Below are positions 6,719 through 13,330 of a stretch of 13,330 nt of DNA, piece after piece. The position numbers and the translations under genes are program-made. Below the pieces are notes generated by a model. That model was not told the origin of the DNA. It ran no database searches and saw only the letters and a list, made by a program, of their open reading frames with translations. The stretch's first letter is position 1, and the number at the start of each line of letters is the position of its first letter. The stretch comes from Aestuariicoccus sp032586235 (GTDB taxonomy: Bacteria > Pseudomonadota > Alphaproteobacteria > Rhodobacterales > Rhodobacteraceae): positions 1 to 13,330 of the forward strand of contig NZ_JAWHTD010000066.1 in the NCBI RefSeq assembly GCF_032586235.1, in the 5' to 3' direction.

Positions 6719-7791
6719 CGCTTCATACCGCCGAAACCGCGCCCCTCGTCTCGGTCCGGGGCCTGAGCAAGACCTTCGATCTCTCGGCGCCGCTGCTCAA
6801 CCGCGCGATCGAACGCAAGCCCAGGCAATACCTGCGCGCCGTCGATGGGCTGAACATCGACATCCCGCGCGGCAAGACCTTCAGCCTGGTGGGCGAATCC
6901 GGCTGCGGCAAGTCCACGGTCGCCAAGCTGGTGGTCGGGCTGCACGCCGCGACCGCCGGCGAGATCCGCTTTGACGGCACCGACCTGACCGCCCTGCCCG
7001 CCGCCGCGCGGGGCGATTTCCGCAAGCGCATCCAGATGATCTTTCAGGACCCATATGCCAGCCTGAACCCGCGTTGGCGGGTGCGCGACATCATCGCCGA
7101 ACCGTTGCGCAGCTTCGGCATCACCCAAAGCCGCGACGAGGAACGCGCCGAGGTGGGGCGGCTGCTGGAAATGGTCGGTCTCTCGGCCCGCGACGGCGAA
7201 AAATTCCCGCATGAATTCTCGGGCGGTCAGCGCCAGCGCATCTCGATCGCGCGGGCGATCTCGTCCCGGCCCGAATTCCTGGTCTGCGACGAGCCGACCT
7301 CGGCGCTGGACGTATCGGTGCAAAGCCAGGTACTGAACCTGATGCGCAACCTGCAGGACGAGCTTGGGCTGACCTATCTCTTCATCAGCCACGATCTGGC
7401 CGTGGTGGATTTCATGTCGGATTACGTCGGCGTGATGTATCTGGGCCGGCTGGTCGAGGCCGGACCGGCGGACAAGATCTTTTCCGCCCCGGAACATCCC
7501 TACACGCGCCTGCTGATGGACACCGTACCGGACATCGACATGGGCCGGCGCGACCGCGTGCCGGTGGTGGGCGAGGTGCCCAATCCCATCACACCGCCGC
7601 CGGGCTGTTCCTTCAACCCGCGCTGCCCGCTGGCCAATGCACACTGCCGCGAACAATCGCCCGATCTGGTGGCGCGCCACTCGGGCACCGTCGTCGCCTG
7701 CCATGCGGTCACCGAGGGCCGGGCGCCGGTCGCTCCTGCGGTCGGGTCGGACAGCGGCGAACGGATGGAATTGCAGCGGGGGGTCGCGTGA
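6715..7791 (+). CDS. ABC transporter ATP-binding protein, DppF/OppF type
   Basis: The 358-residue product is the second ATPase of the importer. Motifs: Walker A GESGCGKST (60-68), Q-loop FQDPYASLNPRWRV (Gln 111), signature FSGGQRQR (168-175), Walker B FLVCDEPTSALD (188-199) and H-loop ISHDLA (His 226). The N-terminal insert between KTFDLS and LRAVDGLNIDI, containing LLNRAIERKPRQ, and the C-terminal CSFNPRCPLANAHC extension are usual for DppF/OppF. The last 25 or so residues (after CHAVTEGR) form a low-complexity tail not needed for the fold. It starts inside the preceding gene (ATGA) and its stop TGA shares a base with the next ATG, so all flanking junctions are coupled. Confidence 0.95.
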   Translation: MTLHTAETAPLVSVRGLSKTFDLSAPLLNRAIERKPRQYLRAVDGLNIDIPRGKTFSLVGESGCGKSTVAKLVVGLHAATAGEIRFDGTDLTALPAAARGDFRKRIQMIFQDPYASLNPRWRVRDIIAEPLRSFGITQSRDEERAEVGRLLEMVGLSARDGEKFPHEFSGGQRQRISIARAISSRPEFLVCDEPTSALDVSVQSQVLNLMRNLQDELGLTYLFISHDLAVVDFMSDYVGVMYLGRLVEAGPADKIFSAPEHPYTRLLMDTVPDIDMGRRDRVPVVGEVPNPITPPPGCSFNPRCPLANAHCREQSPDLVARHSGTVVACHAVTEGRAPVAPAVGSDSGERMELQRGVA

Positions 7792-8414
7792 TGGATTTCG
7801 ATTTCGAAGCCCTGCCCCCACAAGACCGCTATCGGCTGCTCTGCAGTTTCGTCGCGCCGCGGCCCATCGCCCTGGTGACCACGCTGGGCGCCGACGGCAC
7901 GCCCAACGCGGCCCCGATGAGCTTTTTCAACGTCTTCTCGCAGGACCCGCCGCTGGTGATCCTCGGGATCCAGGCCAGGCCCGACGGCACCGAAAAGGAA
8001 ACGATGCGCAACATCCGCCGCTCGGGCGAGTTCACGATCAACCTCTGCGACATGGCCATCGCGCAGCAGATGGTGGATTGCGGCATCGGCTTTCCCGACG
8101 ATGTGGACGAAGTCGCGCTGACCGGGCTCGGCCATGCGCCGTCACACAAGGTCGCCCCGGCCCGGGTGGCCGAGGCCCCCGCCGCGCTGGAATGCCGGAC
8201 CGCGCAGATCCTCGACTATCCGCGCCGCGCCATCGTGCTGGGCGAGGTCGTGCAGATGTATGTGCGCGACGCCTGCCTCGACGCGGAGGGCCGCTATGTG
8301 CGGCCCGAGGCCTACCAGCCCATCGCGCGGCTGCATGCCGACAATTACATCGTGGCCGACCGCCAGTTCGTGCTGACGGCGACCGAAACGCTCAAGGCAG
8401 CCACGGGGACCTGA
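7791..8414 (+). CDS. Flavin reductase-like split-barrel protein (FMN-binding)
   Basis: This 207-residue protein belongs to the flavin_reduct/split-barrel family. The N-terminal block SFVAPRPIALVTTLGADGTPNAAPMSFFNVFSQDPPLVILGI is characteristic, followed by DGTEKETMRNIRRSGEFTIN and a C-terminal QPIARLHADNYIVADR. Members bind FMN and either reduce free flavin for a partner monooxygenase or act as flavoredoxin-like carriers. No flavin-dependent monooxygenase is encoded in this window, so the partner is elsewhere or the protein has a different redox role. ATG at 7791 is preferred over the GTG at 7788; it forms a TGATG junction with the upstream ATPase. It sits between transporter and hydrolases, which argues for a metabolic step on the imported compound. 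Confidence 0.88.
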   Translation: MDFDFEALPPQDRYRLLCSFVAPRPIALVTTLGADGTPNAAPMSFFNVFSQDPPLVILGIQARPDGTEKETMRNIRRSGEFTINLCDMAIAQQMVDCGIGFPDDVDEVALTGLGHAPSHKVAPARVAEAPAALECRTAQILDYPRRAIVLGEVVQMYVRDACLDAEGRYVRPEAYQPIARLHADNYIVADRQFVLTATETLKAATGT

Positions 8415-8421
8415 CTTGCCC

Positions 8422-9621
8422 ATGACCCACGATCTTCTTCTCAGAAACGTCCGCCCCTTCGGCGCGGCCGCGACCGACATGCTGATCCGCGACGGCCGCA
8501 TCGCCCGGATCGCCCCGGACCTGCCTGCCGAACCGGAGCTCGCCGAAGAGCCCGGCGGCGGCGCGATCCTGCTGCCCGGCCTCGTCGAGGCGCATACCCA
8601 TCTCGACAAATCGCTCTGGGGCATGGGCTGGCGCGAGCATCAGGCGGGGCCCAGCCTGCGCGACAAGATCGACACCGAACGCCGCCTGCGCAAGGAATGG
8701 AACATCGACCCCGAACGCCAGTCGATGCGTCAGGCGCTGTTGTCGCTGGGCCATGGCTCTACCGCGATCCGCAGTCATGTCGATGTCGATACCGAGACCG
8801 GCCTTGCCGGGATCGAGGGTGTCGCCCGCACCCGCGAGGCGTTGCAGGGGCTGGTCGACATCGAGATCGTCGCCTTTCCGCAATCGGGCCTGATGTCCCG
8901 TCCTGGCACGCTGGAACTGCTCGACAAGGCGCTCTCCGGTGCGGCGGACGTGGTCGGCGGGCTCGACCCCTGCGGGATCGACGCCGACCCGAAGGGCCAG
9001 CTCGACGCGGTGTTCGCCCTGGCCGACAGGCACGGCAAGCCCATCGACATCCACCTGCACGAACCCGGTGAACTTGGCGCTTTCAGCATGGAGATGATCC
9101 TGGAACGTACCCGCGCGCTCGGCATGCAGGGCAAAGTGACGATCAGCCACGCGTTCTGCCTTGGCATGCCCGACCGCGACCGCGCCCGTGCGCTGGTTGC
9201 CGATCTGGCCGAGGCGCGGATTCACGTCGCCACCGTCGCCACGCCGTCACGCCCGGTGCCACTGGCCGAGGATCTGCGCGCGGCGGGCGTCACGCTCTGC
9301 GCCGGGTCGGACGGGATCCGCGACACCTGGGGCCCCTACGGCAACGGCGACATGCTGGAACGCGCGATGCTGTTGGGTCTGCGCAACAACCTGCGTGCCG
9401 ATTCCGATGTCGAGCACGCGCTCTGGTGCTGCTCCTGGGGCGGCGCGCATGTGATGGGGCTGGAGGATTACGGGCTGGAAAAAGGCTGCCGCGCCGATCT
9501 GGTCCTGGTTGAGGCCGAAAGCGTCACCCATGCGGTCGTCTCGCGGCCGCCGCGCAGGCTGGTGCTGAAGGGCGGAAAAATCGTGGCCCGCGAAGGGCGC
9601 AGCCTGCGGGAGGCCCCGTGA
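8422..9621 (+). CDS. Cytosine deaminase-like (CodA-type) metal-dependent amidohydrolase
   Basis: This 399-residue amidohydrolase aligns by eye along its length with E. coli CodA. It keeps the strand-1 metal ligands (EAHTHLD, His 58 and 60), the HVDV block (His 119), FPQSG with the substrate-side Gln (154), HLHEPGE (His 211 and catalytic Glu 214), SHAF (His 243) and the strand-8 Asp in CAGSDGIRDTW (Asp 297). CodA has GHDDVFDPW and HCDE at the matching places, so one Asp is Gly here and the HxxE loop differs. The substrate pocket is therefore probably not that of plain cytosine deaminase. An in-frame TTG at 8416 is better spaced (6 nt) from GGGGA (8405-8409) than the ATG (12 nt) and would add two residues. 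Likely action: deamination or ring/side-chain C-N hydrolysis of an imported N-heterocycle or related amide. Confidence 0.88.
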   Translation: MTHDLLLRNVRPFGAAATDMLIRDGRIARIAPDLPAEPELAEEPGGGAILLPGLVEAHTHLDKSLWGMGWREHQAGPSLRDKIDTERRLRKEWNIDPERQSMRQALLSLGHGSTAIRSHVDVDTETGLAGIEGVARTREALQGLVDIEIVAFPQSGLMSRPGTLELLDKALSGAADVVGGLDPCGIDADPKGQLDAVFALADRHGKPIDIHLHEPGELGAFSMEMILERTRALGMQGKVTISHAFCLGMPDRDRARALVADLAEARIHVATVATPSRPVPLAEDLRAAGVTLCAGSDGIRDTWGPYGNGDMLERAMLLGLRNNLRADSDVEHALWCCSWGGAHVMGLEDYGLEKGCRADLVLVEAESVTHAVVSRPPRRLVLKGGKIVAREGRSLREAP

Positions 9622-11111
9622 TGGCGGACGGGCGCGAAACCGGCCGCGTGCTGATGACCGCCGACTGGGTCGTCGGGCACGAAAACGGCCGTCATGTCCT
9701 GCTGCCGCGCGGCGAGGTGGTGTTCGAGGATGGCGCCATCCTCTTTGCCGGTCATGGCTTCGAAGGCGAGGTCGCGCGGCGCATCGACTGCGGGCGCGCG
9801 CTGATCGGCCCGGGCTTCGTCGACCTCGACGCTTTGTCCGATCTCGACACGACCGTGCTGGGGTTCGACAACCAGCCCGCCTGGAAAAAGGGACGCGTCT
9901 GGCCGGAAAGCTACATGCAGGCCGGCCCGCGCGAGATGTATACGCCCGAGGACCTGCGCTGGCAGAAACGCTATGCCTTCACCCGGCTGATCCGCAACGG
10001 CATCACAACCGCTTTGCCCATCGCCTCGCTCTTCTACCGCGAATGGGGCGAGACCTGGGACGAGTTCGCCGGCGCGGCCGAGGCCGCCCGGGAGCTGGGC
10101 CTGCGGGTCTACCTCGGCCCTGCCTATCGCGGCGGCAACACCTATGTCACCGATGCGGGCGAGATCGCGTTTCACTTCGACGAAGACCGCGGACTGATGG
10201 GGCTGACCGAAGCCATCCGCTTTTGCGAAACGTTCGAGAACACCGGCGGCGGGCTGATCCGCACCATGCTCGCCCCCGACCGGATCGAGACCTGCACCGC
10301 CCCGCTGCTGTCGCGCACCGGCCGAGCGGTGCGCGACCTCGATGTGCCGGTGCGGCTGCATTGCTGCCAATCCGCCTTCGAATACCACAGCGTCGTGCGG
10401 ATGCACGGCAAGAGCCCACCGCAATGGCTGCGTGATCTGGGGTTCCTGTCGCCCCGCGCGATCCTGCCGCATCTGACCTTTCTCTCGGGCCTGAACGACA
10501 TCGACCATCATGCGCCGGACCTTGAGATCCTGGCCGAGAGCGGCGCGGCGCTGGCGCATTGCCCGCTGGTCATGGCGCGGGGCGGCACGGCGCTGCGCTC
10601 TTTTGCGCGTTACCGCGACGCCGGGATGACCATCGGCATGGGCACCGACACGCATCCGCCCGACATGGTGCTGAACATGCAGGTGGGGCTGATGACCGCG
10701 CGGATCGCCGATAGAGACCCGCAGGCGGTCCGGGCGAGCGATCTCTACGACGCCGCGACCCTCGGCGGAGCGCGGGCTCTGGGGCGCGACGATCTGGGGC
10801 GGCTGGCCCCAGGCGCGCGGGCCGACATCACGGTGATCGGGCTCGACGATCCTGCCATGGGTCAGGTTCTCGACCCGATCCAGACCCTGCTGCTGAGCGG
10901 TTCGGGCCGCGACGTGCGCACGGTGGTGATCGACGGGCGCATCGTGATGCGCGACGGGGTCATTCCCGGCGTCGACCATGCGGCGCTGCGCGACGGCGCG
11001 CAGGCGCGGTTCGACGGGCTGGTGGCGCAATATCCCGACCGCACCTTCGGCCATCCCCCGGTCGAAGAGATCTTCGCGTGGACCTACCCTGTGAAACGGG
11101 CCTCGGTATGA
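9621..11111 (+). CDS. TRZ/ATZ-like amidohydrolase with altered strand-1 metal site
   Basis: The 496-residue protein has the two-part amidohydrolase architecture: an N-terminal beta-sandwich, a TIM-barrel core and a return to the sandwich (ADITVIGLDDP ... VRTVVIDGRIVMRDG). Ligands recognisable in the barrel are LHCCQ (His 247), LPHLTFLSG (His 284), LAHCPL (His 313) and GMGTDTHPPD (Asp 343). Where the family has HxH after the PGFID motif, this protein reads GPGFVDLDALSD, giving Asp 70 and Leu 72 instead of His/His, and the catalytic Glu of HxxE is Gln 250. It may bind metal differently, use another chemistry, or depend on a partner. The preceding stop overlaps its ATG (TGATG; a GTG at 9618 is also possible), and it ends in an ATGA overlap with the next amidohydrolase. 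Fold is confident; function unknown. Confidence 0.82.
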   Translation: MADGRETGRVLMTADWVVGHENGRHVLLPRGEVVFEDGAILFAGHGFEGEVARRIDCGRALIGPGFVDLDALSDLDTTVLGFDNQPAWKKGRVWPESYMQAGPREMYTPEDLRWQKRYAFTRLIRNGITTALPIASLFYREWGETWDEFAGAAEAARELGLRVYLGPAYRGGNTYVTDAGEIAFHFDEDRGLMGLTEAIRFCETFENTGGGLIRTMLAPDRIETCTAPLLSRTGRAVRDLDVPVRLHCCQSAFEYHSVVRMHGKSPPQWLRDLGFLSPRAILPHLTFLSGLNDIDHHAPDLEILAESGAALAHCPLVMARGGTALRSFARYRDAGMTIGMGTDTHPPDMVLNMQVGLMTARIADRDPQAVRASDLYDAATLGGARALGRDDLGRLAPGARADITVIGLDDPAMGQVLDPIQTLLLSGSGRDVRTVVIDGRIVMRDGVIPGVDHAALRDGAQARFDGLVAQYPDRTFGHPPVEEIFAWTYPVKRASV

Positions 11112-12538
11112 CTGGGCTTCTGATCCGCCACGCCACGGCGCTGACGGTCGATGCAGACCGCCGCGTTATCGAGGATTCCGCCATCGCCGTCGCGGGCGAC
11201 CGCATCTCGGCGATCGGCCCGGACGCCGATCTGGCGCATCTGGCCGAAAGCGCGGACGAAGTGATCGACGCACGCGGCATGGTGGCGCTGCCAGGGCTGA
11301 TCGACTGCCATTCCCATGCCGGGCACGGGTTGATCCGCGCGCTTGGCGCGGGCGACGTGCAGGCCTGGTTCGGGGCCTGCCAGGCGCTTTACGCCGGGGG
11401 CACCGATGTCGGTTTCTGGGCCGCCGAGGCGCGGCTGTCGCTGCTCGAACGGCTGATGGGGGGTGTGACGACCTGCGTCACGCTGCTGGGCGGCGGCGCG
11501 GATATCTACCGCACCGACGATCCCGCCTATGGCGACGCCCATTGCGCCGCGACCCGTGACAGCGGGCTGCGCACGATGCTCGCCGTGGGGCCGGGCCGCC
11601 CGCCCTTCCCGCAAAGCTACGGCGCCGAGACGCCGGTTACCTTCGAACGCCAGCTTGAGGTCAGCGCCGAGCTGATCGCGCGCCACAACGACCTTCTGGA
11701 CAGGCGCACCGGCATCTGCCTGGTGATGCCGGTCTACGGCCGCGCCGATCGCGGCGAGGTGCCCATGCCAGAGCTGCGCCGGATGACCGATGCGGTGGGC
11801 GCTTTGCGCGAACGGCACGGCGTGATGCTGACGCAGGACGGGCATCGGGACGGCACCATCGCCTTTGCCCGCGATCTGGGGCTGCTTGGTCCGCACGCGC
11901 TCTTGTCGCATTCGGTCGACCTGACCGCAGAGGACATCGCCGCCCTGGAAGACACCGGCGCCGCCGTCGCGCACAACCCCAGCGCCATCATGTCGATCCT
12001 GGGCCGCTGCCCTGTGCCCGAGCTGATCGAGCGCGGCGTTACCGTGGCGCTGGGATCGGACGCCGCGGCGCCGGATCGAGGGTATGACATGTTCCGCCAC
12101 ATGGCGCAGGCGATGCATTACCACCGCCGCCATTTTGCCGACCCTTCGGTGCTGCCGCCCGGCAAGGCGCTGGAAATGGCCACGATCGACGCCGCGCGCG
12201 CGCTTGGTCTCGAGGCCGATCTGGGCTCGCTCGAGACCGGCAAGAAGGCGGATATCGTACTGGTCGACATGCGCAAGCCGCACCTGACTCCGCCCGACAT
12301 GCCACTGCACGCGGTCACCCATTTCGCCAATGCCGCCGATGTGGACAGCCTGATCGTCGACGGACGGGTCGTTCTGTGCAACCGTGTGTCGCAGACGCTG
12401 GACCCGGAGACGGTGATGGCCGAGGCCGCCGACTGCGCGCGCCGCGCCATCGACGCCGCCGGCCTCGCGCTCCTTCGCCACGAACACGAGGGACTCTGGC
12501 GCACCGCCCGCAATCCGAAAGGGAGACGCCCGTCATGA
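11108..12538 (+). CDS. TRZ/ATZ-like amidohydrolase with altered strand-5 site
   Basis: This 476-residue product is a second TRZ/ATZ-type amidohydrolase. The N-terminal sandwich (LLIRHATALTVDADRRVIED) leads into LPGLIDCHSHAGHGL with a normal strand-1 HxH (His 68, 70). Other retained residues are LLSHSVDL (His 268), VAHNPSA (His 289) and VALGSDAAAPD (Asp 318), then the usual closing ADLGSLETGKKADIVLVDMRKPHL. At the place of the family's strand-5 H-x-x-E the sequence reads VMLTQDGHRDG (239-249), so the His ligand becomes Thr or Gln depending on alignment and the catalytic Glu is absent; His 246 lies nearby and might substitute. Start ATG 11108 overlaps the upstream stop by 4 nt; the longer reading from 11078 would overlap more. 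It ends in another ATGA overlap. Probable hydrolase or deaminase of unknown substrate. Confidence 0.85.
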   Translation: MTGLLIRHATALTVDADRRVIEDSAIAVAGDRISAIGPDADLAHLAESADEVIDARGMVALPGLIDCHSHAGHGLIRALGAGDVQAWFGACQALYAGGTDVGFWAAEARLSLLERLMGGVTTCVTLLGGGADIYRTDDPAYGDAHCAATRDSGLRTMLAVGPGRPPFPQSYGAETPVTFERQLEVSAELIARHNDLLDRRTGICLVMPVYGRADRGEVPMPELRRMTDAVGALRERHGVMLTQDGHRDGTIAFARDLGLLGPHALLSHSVDLTAEDIAALEDTGAAVAHNPSAIMSILGRCPVPELIERGVTVALGSDAAAPDRGYDMFRHMAQAMHYHRRHFADPSVLPPGKALEMATIDAARALGLEADLGSLETGKKADIVLVDMRKPHLTPPDMPLHAVTHFANAADVDSLIVDGRVVLCNRVSQTLDPETVMAEAADCARRAIDAAGLALLRHEHEGLWRTARNPKGRRPS

Positions 12539-13257
12539 AACTTCTCGTCGTCAATCCCAACACGACGGCCTCCATGACGGCCAAGATCGCCGCCGCCGCC
12601 CGCTGCGTCGCGCGCCCCGGCACCGAGATCGTGGCGACGCAACCCGACAGCGGCCCGGCCAGCATTCAGGGCTTTCTGGACATCGCGCGCAGCCATCACG
12701 GGTTGTTGGAGGTCGCCGAAAGGCACCGCGATGCGGATGCGGTGGTCGTGGCCTGTTTCGACGATACCGGCGTCGATGCGCTTCGCTGTTTGTTCGACGG
12801 GCCGGTGATCGGCATCGGTGAGGCTGCGTTTCACGCCGCGTCGCTCATTTCGACCCGTTTCGCGGTCGTAACGACGCTGACGCGGGCCGTTCCCGGGCTT
12901 CGGGACAACCTCGACCGCTACGGGCTGTCGCGCCGTTGCGCCGCCATCCGCGCCGCCGAGGTGCCGGTTCTCGATCTCGAGACCAACCCCGCCGCCGCGG
13001 AACGGCGGATCACAGCGGAAATCGCCGAGGCCATGTCGGTCGACCGTGCCGACGCGATTGTCCTCGGATGCGCCGGCATGGCGGATCTGCACGCGCGACT
13101 GTCGAAACGATTTGGCCTGCCGGTCATCGACGGGGTGGCCTGCGCCGTCACGTTGGCCGAAGCGCTCTGCGCCGCCGGGCTGTCGACGTCCAAGGCCGGC
13201 GCTTATGCAAGCACAGCAAACGGACCCGCCGGTCTGCCCCAACGCGCCATGCGCTAG
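12535..13257 (+). CDS. Asp/Glu/hydantoin racemase family protein (hydantoin/allantoin racemase type)
   Basis: The 240-residue protein starts MKLLVVNPNTTASMT, the typical opening of HyuE/allantoin-racemase-like proteins. It has the two catalytic Cys expected for cofactor-independent racemases: VVACFDDTG (Cys 74) and VLGCAGMADL (Cys 179), with GPASIQGFLD and GIGEAAFHAASLISTRFAVVTT between them. Members interconvert enantiomers of 5-substituted hydantoins or of allantoin, so that a stereospecific ring-opening hydrolase can consume both. Position at the end of a transporter-amidohydrolase operon fits that role, but the exact substrate is not readable. The ATG overlaps the upstream stop by 4 nt. 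After TSKAGAYAS the last dozen or so residues (TANGPAGLPQRAMR) do not resemble the usual C-terminus, and the stop overlaps the stop of the opposing ORF at 13254-13256. Confidence 0.9.
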   Translation: MKLLVVNPNTTASMTAKIAAAARCVARPGTEIVATQPDSGPASIQGFLDIARSHHGLLEVAERHRDADAVVVACFDDTGVDALRCLFDGPVIGIGEAAFHAASLISTRFAVVTTLTRAVPGLRDNLDRYGLSRRCAAIRAAEVPVLDLETNPAAAERRITAEIAEAMSVDRADAIVLGCAGMADLHARLSKRFGLPVIDGVACAVTLAEALCAAGLSTSKAGAYASTANGPAGLPQRAMR

Positions 13258-13330
13258 TCACCTGAATCTGAAGTTCTTGCCAATGATTTCTGGCAAAAGC
13301 GTTGGACGGAGGTGAGGATCTCGTCGGCGG
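13254..13330 (-). CDS. C-terminal end of a putative IS630-type transposase (runs off right edge)
   Basis: On the minus strand the frame entering at 13330 reads ADEILTSVQRFCQKSLA and then RTSDSGD before TAG at 13256-13254. The pattern (ADEIL-x-S-[IV]-x-RFC near the end, closing with a short TSxSG tail) resembles the C-termini of IS630-family DDE transposases. Only about 24 residues are visible and no catalytic residue is included, so the identification is tentative. The stop overlaps the racemase stop (plus strand 13255-13257), so the two genes are tail to tail. If correct, an insertion sequence borders the operon directly at its 3' end. Confidence 0.4.
   Translation of the reverse strand, partial: ADEILTSVQRFCQKSLARTSDSGD
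13277..13296. terminator. Weak 6-bp inverted repeat downstream of the racemase gene
   Basis: TTGCCA (13277-13282) and TGGCAA (13291-13296) flank an 8-nt loop, 19 nt after the racemase stop. With no T-run it is weak as a terminator, and it lies within the putative transposase frame on the other strand. Confidence 0.2.

Noticed and set aside
9468..11054. A 528-codon open frame on the minus strand opposite the second amidohydrolase
   Set aside because: It is the antisense shadow of a high-GC gene; it lacks recognisable domains and is rich in Arg/His/Gly/Gln, whereas the plus strand encodes a clear amidohydrolase.
11084..12487. A 467-codon open frame on the minus strand
   Set aside because: Antisense shadow of the third amidohydrolase; no domain or ribosome site, and composition typical of GC-rich non-coding frames.
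1..13330. tRNA, rRNA, CRISPR array, phage structural or defence genes
   Set aside because: I scanned for cloverleaf-like segments, regularly spaced repeats and such proteins and saw none; nearly all DNA after 1228 is accounted for by the regulator and the operon.

Overview
The window looks like an accessory, high-GC segment of an alphaproteobacterium, most likely a Rhodobacteraceae (Paracoccus/roseobacter-type) replicon. That reading rests on codon use, the FCD-GntR plus Dpp-type transporter arrangement, and the kinds of mobile-element remnants at both edges. It is inferred from the sequence only.

Layout. (1) Positions 1-1227 are mobile or decaying DNA: the N-terminal part of an IS91-associated tyrosine recombinase leaving the left edge on the minus strand, a frameshifted UPF0149/YecA-like pseudogene on the minus strand, and a lone IS5/IS903-like terminal repeat. 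(2) A minus-strand FCD-type GntR regulator (1228-1950) faces a plus-strand operon across an AT-rich 189-bp control region that contains two different pairs of near-identical direct repeats. (3) The operon (2140-13257) encodes a complete dipeptide/oligopeptide-type ABC importer: binding protein, two permeases and two ATPases. (4) It continues with a flavin-reductase-like split-barrel protein, a cytosine-deaminase-like amidohydrolase, two TRZ/ATZ-like amidohydrolases and an Asp/Glu/hydantoin (allantoin-type) racemase. (5) The right edge carries a tail-to-tail minus-strand ORF end that resembles an IS630-type transposase C-terminus.

How the genes fit together. From the first ATPase on, most adjacent genes overlap at stop/start (ATGA or TGATG), so the catabolic enzymes appear translationally coupled to the transporter. 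The simplest reading is a substrate-inducible cassette, controlled by the GntR protein, that imports a small nitrogenous compound, probably a cyclic amide, ureide or N-heterocycle. It would then racemise and hydrolyse that compound, with a flavin-dependent step that needs a partner not encoded here. The substrate cannot be read from the sequence.

The most notable point is that the two TRZ/ATZ-like amidohydrolases are each missing a different part of the canonical metal/catalytic set. One lacks the strand-1 HxH pair; the other lacks the strand-5 His/Glu. The neighbouring CodA-like enzyme keeps all of these residues. I found no tRNA, rRNA or CRISPR array.
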